This document shows, piece by piece, positions 25,225 to 34,219 of a stretch of 64,000 nucleotides of DNA (within the stretch, counting starts at the first letter, position 1; each line of letters opens with the position of its first letter). Source of the stretch: GH45 sp046704385 (lineage in GTDB: Bacteria; Bacteroidota; Bacteroidia; Bacteroidales; SZUA-534). The position numbers and the translations under genes are program-made. The stretch spans positions 18,709-82,708 of the forward strand of contig JBJKSB010000055.1 in assembly GCA_046704385.1 (NCBI GenBank), read 5' to 3'. Under the pieces are notes generated by a model. That model was not told the DNA's origin, searched no databases, and worked only from the letters and a program-made list of their open reading frames with translations.

Positions 25225-27411
25225 ATGAAACCGTTAAAAAAACTATCGATAGGGAATAAAATTATAGGCATCGTGTTAATAATTAGCAGTATAACGACTT
25301 TTATAGGATTACTTTTTGACTATTATTTTGAAAAGCATCAAACAATAGATTACATTACAAAAAACCTAATACTTGAAGCCCGATTAATTGGAGACTATTG
25401 CGTAGTTCCGATAGATTTTGATGATCATGAGGCAGCAAGCCAGGTCCTGGAAAAACTTAAAAGCCTGGCCTACATCAAACAAGTTGAATTATTTAAAAAC
25501 GACGGAACCCTTTTTGCCAGATACCAGACCCCTGAAACCTATATTCCTGAATTTCCTGCAAAAATTACTGATGACCAGTTTCTGATTAATGAGGATTATA
25601 TTTTTATAAAACATCCTGTTATTTATAATACCAAAAACTACGGCTATTTAAAACTGGTTGTTCAAAGCGATATTAAGGCTATTGGCAAACAACGGCTAAT
25701 ACGTATTTACTTTCTTTTTACAGCCATGATTGTAATATCGCTTATACTTTCCCATTTTTTTCAAATGTTAATTACCAAACCCATCATCAAACTAAAAACA
25801 TTTACTCAAAAAATTTCATTAAGTGGAGATTATTCCATGTCAATTGAAAAAGACACCTACGATGAAATTGGTGATTTATATGATGAGTTTAACCTAATGC
25901 TTAACGAGGTAAATGCCTCCAAGATCCAGCTTGAATTCAATCAGCAACATTTAGAGGAACTGGTTGATAAACGAACAAAACAATTAATAAAAATCAATTC
26001 GAGGTTACAAAAAGCAAAAGAAGAAGCTGAAAAAGCAAACAGCATAAAAAGCGAATTCCTTTCAAATATGACTCATGAACTCAGAACACCCTTAAATGGT
26101 ATTTTGGGTTATGCTCAAATGCTCAAATCATCAGGGAACCTGACCAGCTACCAGATTGAGCATCTGGAAATTATTTACTCAAGTGGTAAACATTTATTGG
26201 GTTTAATTAATGAAATTCTCGACTACAGTAAAGTTGAAGCCAAAAAGCTTGAACTCATTATCACTGAATTTAATTTTTACGATTTAATTAAAAATGTAAT
26301 AAATATTACCAGGATAAAAGCTCACGAAAAAGAACTAAACCTGGATTTTGACACTCCCGATGACCTCCCTTCAATTGTTTCCGGCGATGAATTAAAAATA
26401 AAACAAATACTGATTAATTTGCTAAACAATGCCATAAAATACACAAAATCAGGCAGGGTAATACTACGTATCGACTACCTTGATACGCAACCCTTTAATT
26501 TTATAATTGAAATTGAAGATACCGGGGTTGGAATTAGTAAAGATAATCTTCAAACCATTTTTGAACCTTTTACCCAAATAGATGCCAGCGTAAAATTTAT
26601 TGAAGGCACAGGACTGGGACTGGCTATTACCAAGAAACTGGTTGACTTAATGAATGGAAACCTGTCTGTTTCGAGTGAACTAAATAAAGGGAGTATTTTT
26701 AAAGTCAGCTTAAATTTACCTGTGCTTGAAAAAAAACTGGCCCCCAAAAGCTTTGCATCAAGAATAAAAGGTTATAACGGTCCTAAAATTAAAGTGCTTA
26801 TTATTAAAATTAACCCCTTGCTGCTATCATTTTATATAACAACGCTTGAACCCATTGGTTTTGAGATTATTACTGCCCAAACTATAAATCAAATAAAAAC
26901 TTCACTAAAAAATTCTCCTCCACAGATTGTTATTGTCGACAAATCTGTTATTGAAGATGAAGGAATGAATTTTATGGAGGAATTAAAACAGATTGCAACG
27001 CTACGCAACGCAAAAATTATAGGTGTTGTCGATTCTAAAGACTCCAATTCTTATTCCCGCGATTTTACGTCACAATGCCATGCTTTATTAACTAAACCGG
27101 TTAATCCCGATCATTTACTCGACATTTTCCAGCAAAACCTGAATTTGGAGTGGATTATGGAAAATGAAACCGAAACGACTTTTAAATCATCAGTAAATAA
27201 AAAGAAAAAGGATATTTTAACTCCCGAAAAAGAATGGATAGTGAATGTAATTAATTTGGTAGAAATGGGTGACTATCCTGAAATTGAAAAAATGCTAAAA
27301 ACACTTTACAACCAAAATCAAAATTATTATCTTTTTATAAAAGAAGTAAGAGGTTTTGTTGGTAAATACGACAGTGATAAACTTATTGATTATTTAGCCT
27401 CCCTAAAATAA
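25225..27411 (+). CDS. membrane hybrid histidine kinase with CHASE8-like sensor, HAMP and degenerate receiver
   Basis: Read from ATG 25225 (a TTG 18 bases upstream is less likely), about 728 residues. Order: first membrane helix (about 11-32, IIGIVLIISSITTFIGLLF), periplasmic sensor (about 33-160) with EARLIGDYCVVPIDFDDHEA and VELFKNDGTLFARYQ resembling CHASE8, second helix (about 161-188), HAMP (about 189-240), coiled coil, HisKA with the phospho-acceptor in SNMTHELRTPLNGILG, HATPase with KQILINLLNNAIKYT, EDTGVGIS and GTGLGLAITKKL, and a C-terminal receiver-like domain. In that receiver the acidic pair is missing (VLIIKINPLL), though an Asp (IVIVDKSV) and a Lys (LLTKPVN) remain, so it may not take phosphate normally. 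It lies between the YfiR-like gene and a giant kinase 6 bases downstream; an operon is very likely. Confidence 0.88.
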   Translation: MKPLKKLSIGNKIIGIVLIISSITTFIGLLFDYYFEKHQTIDYITKNLILEARLIGDYCVVPIDFDDHEAASQVLEKLKSLAYIKQVELFKNDGTLFARYQTPETYIPEFPAKITDDQFLINEDYIFIKHPVIYNTKNYGYLKLVVQSDIKAIGKQRLIRIYFLFTAMIVISLILSHFFQMLITKPIIKLKTFTQKISLSGDYSMSIEKDTYDEIGDLYDEFNLMLNEVNASKIQLEFNQQHLEELVDKRTKQLIKINSRLQKAKEEAEKANSIKSEFLSNMTHELRTPLNGILGYAQMLKSSGNLTSYQIEHLEIIYSSGKHLLGLINEILDYSKVEAKKLELIITEFNFYDLIKNVINITRIKAHEKELNLDFDTPDDLPSIVSGDELKIKQILINLLNNAIKYTKSGRVILRIDYLDTQPFNFIIEIEDTGVGISKDNLQTIFEPFTQIDASVKFIEGTGLGLAITKKLVDLMNGNLSVSSELNKGSIFKVSLNLPVLEKKLAPKSFASRIKGYNGPKIKVLIIKINPLLLSFYITTLEPIGFEIITAQTINQIKTSLKNSPPQIVIVDKSVIEDEGMNFMEELKQIATLRNAKIIGVVDSKDSNSYSRDFTSQCHALLTKPVNPDHLLDIFQQNLNLEWIMENETETTFKSSVNKKKKDILTPEKEWIVNVINLVEMGDYPEIEKMLKTLYNQNQNYYLFIKEVRGFVGKYDSDKLIDYLASLK

Positions 27412-27417
27412 TAAATT

Positions 27418-30400
27418 ATGGATGAAGTTAAAACAAAAGGAAAGGTGCTGATTATTGATGATACGGTATCAATAATTGACATGGTAAAAGCCGCTTTAAT
27501 TGAAAATAATTTTAGTGTGCTGGTTTCTACCTCAGGTGCTAAAGGAATTAAAAGTGCTAAGCTTGCCAAACCCGATTTAATATTGCTTGATATTCTAATG
27601 CCCGAAATGGATGGATATGAAACCTGCCAGGCCTTAAAAGCCGATGATGATACTAAAGAAATACCGGTAATTTTTATGTCAGCACTTTCTGATGTATTTG
27701 ATAAAGTTAAAGCTTTTAAACTGGGTGCGGTCGATTACCTGACAAAACCTATTGATATTGAGGAATTGTTAGCCCGAACCACCACTCAAATAAAGCTTCA
27801 CCAGCTACAAATGCAACTAATCCAATCAAACGACAGGTTGGAAAAGCAGGTTGAGGAGCGAACCGAAGAGCTTAAATTAAAAAATGAAGAATATGAGGCT
27901 TTAAATGAGGAATTGAGGGAACGATACGAAGAATTGCAGGCTGCTGAAGAAGAACTCAGGGCCAGTAACGACGAATTAAGAAATAACATTGAATGGCTTT
28001 ACCAAAGTGAAAAAAAATTGTCCGATGCTGAAAACATTGCCATGGTTGGTCACTGGGAATTTCACTTATCAAGAAATTTAGTAATTGCCTCAAAAAGTGC
28101 AAGAAAAATCTATGGTATCGATCCCGATAAGGAAACACTTACTATTCCTGAAACCCAATTAATTCCCATACCGGAACACCGCGATGCTATGGATGCTGCA
28201 TTGAAAAATTTAATAGCCAGCGGAACACACTACGATATAACTTTTAAAATAAAACGCCTCAATGATGGGAAAATTCGTGATATACATTCTGTAGCAGAAT
28301 ACCGTAAAGACCACAAAATGGTTTTCGGGGTAATTCATGATATTACCGACCTGAAAAAAATAGAGAATGATCTGAACCTGAAAAATAAAGAACTTGAAAA
28401 AAGCAACGAGCAGTTAAAACAGACTGAGGAAAAATTAAAAGATATTAATAAAGAACTGCTTAAAAATATTGAGAAATATGAAGAAAGTGAATATCACTTA
28501 AAGGAAGCACAACGTCTGGCAAAATTAGGTCACTATTCGCTTGATTTTTCCACCGGTTTTTGGACCAGTTCTGAAGAATTGGACCGCTTATTCGGAATTG
28601 ACGAAAATTACCAGCGAAACGTCGAAGGATGGATAAACCTCGTACACCCCGACTTTCAAAAGGATATGCTCAATTATTTCACAGAACATGTCGTAAAAAA
28701 CAAAAACATGTTCGACAAACAGTACAAAATTGTAAACCAAACTACTAAAAAAAGCTATTGGGTTCATGGGCTGGGTAACTTAACCTTTGATAGCAAGGGG
28801 AATCTGTTGCAAATGCTCGGATCGATCCAGGATATTACAGAACAGAAAATTGCAGCTATTGAAAAGCAAATTGCCAACGAAGAGTTAAGTAAGGAACGTG
28901 ATTTACTTCAGGCTTTAATGGATAATGCTCCGGATACCATTTATTTTAAAGATGTAAGATCAAGATTTACACGCATTAACTTGGCTCAAACCAAACTATT
29001 GGGCATTACCCATCCTTATGAAGCCTTTGGTAAAACTGATTTTGATTTTTTTGATGCAGAACATGCCCAAAATGCTTTCAACGATGAACAAACCATTCTT
29101 AAAACGGGCAAACCAATCATAAACCAAACTGAAAAAGTGATTTCTGCAGGACGTAAAAGATGGGTTTCAACCACTAAAGTTCCTATAATTAATGAAACCG
29201 GAATCATTACCGGTATTGTTGGAATTACACGTGATATTTCGCAACAAATTAAAATTGAACAGGCGTTAAAGCAAAGTGAAGAACGTTTCCAGTTAGCCAT
29301 GAAAGCCAGTAATGATGGTTTGTTCGATTGGAATATCGTTACCGGTGAGGTTTTCTATTCCCCAAACTGGAAAAAAATGCTGGGTTACAGTGAGGATGAG
29401 ATAGGAACTGATGTTAAGAGTTGGGAGGTTCTTACCCATAAAGATGACATTGAAAATGCCCAAAAACTGATCAATGAGATTCTTGAAAACAAGCGCGAGA
29501 GTTTCCAAACCGAGTTCAGGATGAAACATAAAAAGGGACATTGGGTTGATATAATGTCGCGTGCCAGAGCCGTATTTAACGAAAATGGTAAACCATACCG
29601 CCTGGTGGGCACACATACTGACATTACCGAACGAAACAAAACAAATAAAGCGCTTCTGGAAAGCGAACAGCGATGGAAATTTGCCATTGAAGGAAACAAA
29701 GACGGATTATGGGACTGGGACCTGATAAAAAACACCGTTTACTATTCTCCCCAATGGAAAGCTATGCTTGGGTTTAAAGATGAAGAAGTACAAAATGATT
29801 ATAAAGAATGGGAAAAACGTGTGCATCCTGATGATCTGCCTTCAACGCTTGAAAAAATAAACCGCCATGTTTCTGGCGAAACCGACGAATACCAAAGTAC
29901 ACACAGGGTATTATGCAAAAATGGCAAATACAAATGGATTCTCGACCGGGGCAAAATTATTCAATTCAACGAATCAGGAAAACCAGCCCGGATGATTGGG
30001 ACCCATACCGATGTAACCGAAAGAATTAAAGCTGAAAAAATAATTGCTGAAAACGAAGAACGATACCGCTATTTGTTAGAAACCATGCAAAGTGGTGTAA
30101 CGGTATATAAGCCAGTAAAAAACAATGGCGATTTTAAAATTATTGGACTAAACAAAGCTGCTGAAAAAATAAAGAATATTAAACGTGAAAATATAATTGA
30201 CCATACCTTTTTGGAGGTTTTCCCAAACATGAAAGAAACTCCGTTATTTGATGCTTTAAAAGAAGTTTCAAAAACTGGTAAAGCGCAACATTTACCTCCC
30301 TATTATTTCCGCGATAAAGCAAAAATAGGATGGCGTGAGAATCAAATCTACAAACTCCCGTCAGGAGAAATAGTAACCATTTTTGATGATGTTACCGACA

Positions 30401-33078
30401 AATACATCGCAAACAGACTGGATGAAATAAGGCTGAATATAAATAATTTTGCTGCAGGTAATTCATCGGGTAAATTGTTGACCAAAATACTGGACGAAGC
30501 TGAAATACTTACCCAAAGCAAATTAGGATTTTACTATTTACTGGATGAGGATAGCGGAAAAATTAAGCTTTCGGCACTATCGTCAGGTACTATGCAGAGT
30601 ATGACGGGGAAAAAAGTCGAAAAAAATCATCCCCCAATTGATATGTCCGGGGTTTGGGCTGAATGCATACAAAAACGACAAGCCATTATTCATAATGATA
30701 ATAAGGGAATACCAGGAATTAATACAATACCGGAATCACATCCGGCAATTTTAAAAGAAATGGTTGTACCGGTAATTCGAAATAAAAAAATTGTGGCCGT
30801 TTTAGGTATCGGAAATAAAACCGATGATTATGGTATTGATGACCTAAAGATGATACAGCAACTGGCCGACCTTGCATTTGAAACTGTACTAAGAAAAATG
30901 ACTGAAGAATCGCTGCTGGAAAGCGAAAACCGTTTTCGTAATTCATTTGAGAAAAACACATCCGTTATGCTCCTTATTGATCCTGAAAGCTTAACGCTTA
31001 TCAATGCAAATAATTCAGCCATAAAATATTACGGCTATTCGGCAAATGAACTGCTATCAATGAAAATTTCAGACATTAATACAGCATCAAATAAAGATAT
31101 TGCTACTGAAATGAAAAATGTAGTTGAAGAACGTAAAAGGCAATTTGTTTTCAAACACCGGCTAAAATCAGGTGAAATAAGGGATGTGCAGGTATATAGC
31201 AGCCCGTTGGAGATTAATAGCAAAATCATTTTACATTCTATCATTCAGGATATTACCGAACAATTAAAAGCCGAAAAAGCCTTAATTGAAAATGAAACTC
31301 AGTTGCAACTGATTTTTGATAACTCCCCGGCAATCATGTTTCTGATAAATGAAAAGGCGCATGTAATCCGAATTAATAAAACCGGGATAGTTTTTGCCGG
31401 ACGAAAAAATTTGAAAATGGGCACACAAAAACCCGGTCAATTGTTAAAATGTGTGAATTGTCTTGATTCATCCGATAGCTGTGGACAAGGACCGGATTGC
31501 GCAGAATGCGGATTTATAAACACTGTACTTGACACTATAAACACAAATACCCCTCATCAAAAAGAAGAAATTGAACTTAATGTTTTAATTAAAAATAAAC
31601 CCCAACACAGGTATTTTGAAGTTTCATCGGTTGTTGCATCTAAAACACCGGATAAAACCTACCTGGTTACGGTTGACGATATTACTGAAAGCAAACAGGC
31701 CGAAGAAAAAATAAAACAACAGGAAGAACACTTCAGACAAATGGTGGAAGATATCCCCATAATGATTAATGCATTTGACAAAGATGGTAACTTTATATTC
31801 TGGAATAAAGAATGTGAAAAAGTTACAGGATACAACGCTGAAGAGGTAATCGGTTCACAAGATATTTTAAAGCTATTGTACCCAAAAGAGAACTATCTGA
31901 AATATAATATTGATAAGTACTTTCCTGCCAAAAGCGATATACACGATGTAGAAATTGAATTGATAAACAAATCAGGGGAAAGGCGTACCATTTCATGGAC
32001 CAATATTAACAAACCGGTACCCCTTGAAAACTGGGCCGGATGGGAAGTTGGTATTGAAATTACTCAACGTAAAGAAGCCCTAAAAGCTTTAATTGAAAGT
32101 GAAGGCCGGTTTAAACAATTGGCAAATTTTACGCAGGAGGGCATTATTGTTCATGAAAATGGTATTGTAGTGGATGTTAACCAGGCCATTAAAAAGATTA
32201 CCGGCTTTAAAGAAGAAGAATTAATCGGGGAAAAAGTATTATCGTTTGTAGCTGAAAATTATAGAAGTCTGGTGGCTGAGCACATGATCAATTTAAGCCC
32301 TAAACCCTACGATATTGAAATTATTAAAAAGAATAAAAAAACCTTTCCGGCACAAATATTTGCTATCGATATTGTTTCAGAAACCGAAAAACGCCGGGTA
32401 GTTTCCATTCGCGATATAACCGAACAAAAACAGTTACAACAAAAAATTCTGAATGCAATTATTCAAACCGAAGAAAACGAACGCATGCGGGTAGCCCAGG
32501 AACTACACGATGGAATTGGCCCTGTTTTATCAACTGTTAAGTTATATGCCCAAACTTACATTAAAACTGACAGTCATGAGTTTAAAAGCAAAATTGAAGA
32601 CCAGTTAATTGCCGGGATCGATGACGCATTGTCGCAGGTTTCAACCATATCAAACAATTTGAGCCCTCATGTTTTAAAAGATTTTGGATTAAAAATAGCT
32701 ATCGAAAAATACATTATCCGAATTCAAAAAATATCACCAATCAACATAAAGTACGAGTTTAATTTTCAGGATGACATTGATAAAACCATAGAAACAACGT
32801 TATACCGGGTGGCAATAGAATTAATAAATAATACCGTTAAACATGCCAAAGCCAGTGAAATGGAAATAATTTTTGACAATGTAAATGGTTTAATCCAATT
32901 CATTTTTACAAACAACGGCAGGAAATTTGATTTGGACGAAACCAAAAAAACCGGTTCCGGTATGGGATTATTTAATATTGTTAACCGGATAAAATCGCTT
33001 AACGGACAAATTAATTTTGACCAGGGCGATAAATCAGGGATTGCCTATAATATACTTTTGCCGGCGAAACTTGTTTAA
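27418..33078 (+). CDS. giant cytoplasmic kinase: receiver, about ten PAS domains, GAF, HisKA_3 and HATPase
   Basis: The 1886-residue protein has no membrane helix. An intact receiver (about 9-125) shows VLIIDDT, LILLDILMPEMDG and DYLTKPI. A coiled coil (about 135-200) follows. PAS domains lie near 205-315, 361-480, 498-618, 622-740, 748-874 and 881-995; a GAF near 1010-1160; PAS again near 1168-1287, 1295-1428, 1438-1555 and 1558-1668, most ending in D-I-T-E/D-x-x linkers. The PAS at 1295-1428 holds a cysteine cluster (LKCVNCLDSSDSC, then PDCAECGF). The kinase core is of the NarX/DegS type: RMRVAQELHDGIGPVLSTVK (HisKA_3), then a short HATPase with NNTVKHAKA and GSGMGLFNIVNR. The N-terminal receiver suggests input from the preceding hybrid kinase; output probably goes to the NarL-type regulator just downstream. 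Ligands of the PAS domains cannot be read from sequence. Confidence 0.88.
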   Translation: MDEVKTKGKVLIIDDTVSIIDMVKAALIENNFSVLVSTSGAKGIKSAKLAKPDLILLDILMPEMDGYETCQALKADDDTKEIPVIFMSALSDVFDKVKAFKLGAVDYLTKPIDIEELLARTTTQIKLHQLQMQLIQSNDRLEKQVEERTEELKLKNEEYEALNEELRERYEELQAAEEELRASNDELRNNIEWLYQSEKKLSDAENIAMVGHWEFHLSRNLVIASKSARKIYGIDPDKETLTIPETQLIPIPEHRDAMDAALKNLIASGTHYDITFKIKRLNDGKIRDIHSVAEYRKDHKMVFGVIHDITDLKKIENDLNLKNKELEKSNEQLKQTEEKLKDINKELLKNIEKYEESEYHLKEAQRLAKLGHYSLDFSTGFWTSSEELDRLFGIDENYQRNVEGWINLVHPDFQKDMLNYFTEHVVKNKNMFDKQYKIVNQTTKKSYWVHGLGNLTFDSKGNLLQMLGSIQDITEQKIAAIEKQIANEELSKERDLLQALMDNAPDTIYFKDVRSRFTRINLAQTKLLGITHPYEAFGKTDFDFFDAEHAQNAFNDEQTILKTGKPIINQTEKVISAGRKRWVSTTKVPIINETGIITGIVGITRDISQQIKIEQALKQSEERFQLAMKASNDGLFDWNIVTGEVFYSPNWKKMLGYSEDEIGTDVKSWEVLTHKDDIENAQKLINEILENKRESFQTEFRMKHKKGHWVDIMSRARAVFNENGKPYRLVGTHTDITERNKTNKALLESEQRWKFAIEGNKDGLWDWDLIKNTVYYSPQWKAMLGFKDEEVQNDYKEWEKRVHPDDLPSTLEKINRHVSGETDEYQSTHRVLCKNGKYKWILDRGKIIQFNESGKPARMIGTHTDVTERIKAEKIIAENEERYRYLLETMQSGVTVYKPVKNNGDFKIIGLNKAAEKIKNIKRENIIDHTFLEVFPNMKETPLFDALKEVSKTGKAQHLPPYYFRDKAKIGWRENQIYKLPSGEIVTIFDDVTDKYIANRLDEIRLNINNFAAGNSSGKLLTKILDEAEILTQSKLGFYYLLDEDSGKIKLSALSSGTMQSMTGKKVEKNHPPIDMSGVWAECIQKRQAIIHNDNKGIPGINTIPESHPAILKEMVVPVIRNKKIVAVLGIGNKTDDYGIDDLKMIQQLADLAFETVLRKMTEESLLESENRFRNSFEKNTSVMLLIDPESLTLINANNSAIKYYGYSANELLSMKISDINTASNKDIATEMKNVVEERKRQFVFKHRLKSGEIRDVQVYSSPLEINSKIILHSIIQDITEQLKAEKALIENETQLQLIFDNSPAIMFLINEKAHVIRINKTGIVFAGRKNLKMGTQKPGQLLKCVNCLDSSDSCGQGPDCAECGFINTVLDTINTNTPHQKEEIELNVLIKNKPQHRYFEVSSVVASKTPDKTYLVTVDDITESKQAEEKIKQQEEHFRQMVEDIPIMINAFDKDGNFIFWNKECEKVTGYNAEEVIGSQDILKLLYPKENYLKYNIDKYFPAKSDIHDVEIELINKSGERRTISWTNINKPVPLENWAGWEVGIEITQRKEALKALIESEGRFKQLANFTQEGIIVHENGIVVDVNQAIKKITGFKEEELIGEKVLSFVAENYRSLVAEHMINLSPKPYDIEIIKKNKKTFPAQIFAIDIVSETEKRRVVSIRDITEQKQLQQKILNAIIQTEENERMRVAQELHDGIGPVLSTVKLYAQTYIKTDSHEFKSKIEDQLIAGIDDALSQVSTISNNLSPHVLKDFGLKIAIEKYIIRIQKISPINIKYEFNFQDDIDKTIETTLYRVAIELINNTVKHAKASEMEIIFDNVNGLIQFIFTNNGRKFDLDETKKTGSGMGLFNIVNRIKSLNGQINFDQGDKSGIAYNILLPAKLV

Positions 33079-33182
33079 ATGTAAGTGTTTTGTTATCTTC
33101 ATCAGGTTATTAAAATGTTCCTTTCAATTTAATTCCGAATTAAATTGCATCGAAAAAGTGATCAAAAGGGCTTATCCATAAG

Positions 33183-33821
33183 ATGAAGGAAAAATTAAAA
33201 ATTGCGTTAGTTGACGACCATGAAATGTTTCGTTCAGGTGTCAAATTAATTTTGTCGGAGCGTACCGATTGGGAAATTGTATTAGAAGCCAAAGATGGCA
33301 GCGATTTTTTAAAGCAAATCAAAAAAATTATTCCTGACATTGTTCTGCTTGATATTGCAATGCCGCAATTAAATGGCTACGAAACAGCCAAACAAGTCCT
33401 TAGCCTGCATCCTGAAATGAATATAATTGTCCTTTCCATGCTTAACGAAGAAAATTACTATTACAAAATGATTGAAACCGGAGTCAAAGGCTTTATACTG
33501 AAAAACTCAGGAGTGGAAGAATTAGTCAGGGCAATTGAGGAAGTAAGCATGGGCAATAACTACTTTGCACAGGATTTATTGAAAAAAATCGTTTTAACTA
33601 TCAATAATAAAGAAGCCATAAATAAATTCCGGCTTTCCGAAAAAGAAAAGGAAATTTTACACTTAATATGTAACGGGTATACCAATAGAGAAATTTCTGA
33701 AAAGGTCTTTTTAAGCCTGAAAAGCATTGAACGATATAAATCACTGTTATTGCAAAAAACCAGTACCCGAAATACTGCTCACCTGGTTAAGGTTGCCATC
33801 CAAAATAAACTAATAACCTGA
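33183..33821 (+). CDS. NarL/FixJ family response regulator
   Basis: The 212-residue protein has an N-terminal receiver (about 4-122) with IALVDDHEMFRSGVKLIL, phospho-acceptor Asp in DIVLLDIAMPQLNGYE, and KGFILKNSG with the conserved lysine. The C-terminal LuxR-type helix-turn-helix is FRLSEKEKEILHLICNGYTNREISEKVFLSLKS split over the usual helices. It should bind DNA when phosphorylated. It follows the HisKA_3 giant kinase by 104 bases on the same strand, the normal partner arrangement for that kinase class. Target genes are unknown; autoregulation or control of the nearby signalling genes is possible. Confidence 0.9.
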   Translation: MKEKLKIALVDDHEMFRSGVKLILSERTDWEIVLEAKDGSDFLKQIKKIIPDIVLLDIAMPQLNGYETAKQVLSLHPEMNIIVLSMLNEENYYYKMIETGVKGFILKNSGVEELVRAIEEVSMGNNYFAQDLLKKIVLTINNKEAINKFRLSEKEKEILHLICNGYTNREISEKVFLSLKSIERYKSLLLQKTSTRNTAHLVKVAIQNKLIT

Positions 33822-34219
33822 ATATATAATATTTATGGTTGTGCTTGAACGAGATCAAATTATAAGCACCCCTTTCAATAGGTTGTTAAACATACTCGCT
33901 AAAACTTTATCCTGAGTCAATGGCCTAAGTTAGGGCGGATAGATAATTTTTATTAGGGTTTACCCTAATGCATTTTAGGGTAAACCCTGATAAATTCACA
34001 ATTCCCCTAACGTTTTTAGAGCTTTCAGTTTAGTAATTAAGCTATTATCATTTGGCAATATGCTAAAGTGTTTGTATATTTAGTTAACCTATGTAGCGAA
34101 AATTTACTTTTAATTTAAAACTGAGGTAAGTCATAAATGATAGTATGCAAAATACTTAGTTAGATAAGTATTCTCTGGTTAACCCTAATGAATTATTAAC
34201 AACCTAAAAACTTTATCAG
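33822..34219. other. intergenic region with strong inverted repeat
   Basis: The 398 bases between the response regulator and the methyl-accepting protein hold a perfect 14-bp inverted repeat: AGGGTTTACCCTAA (33955-33968) and TTAGGGTAAACCCT (33975-33988), loop TGCATT. Each arm is itself a near-palindrome. The 9-mer ACCCTAATG of the left arm recurs at 34182-34190. No T-run follows, so it is more likely a binding site or structured element than a classical terminator. Confidence 0.5.

Noticed and set aside
33955..33988. Rho-independent terminator for the response regulator
   Set aside because: The stem is strong, but no T-run follows on either strand and it is 134 bases from the stop codon.
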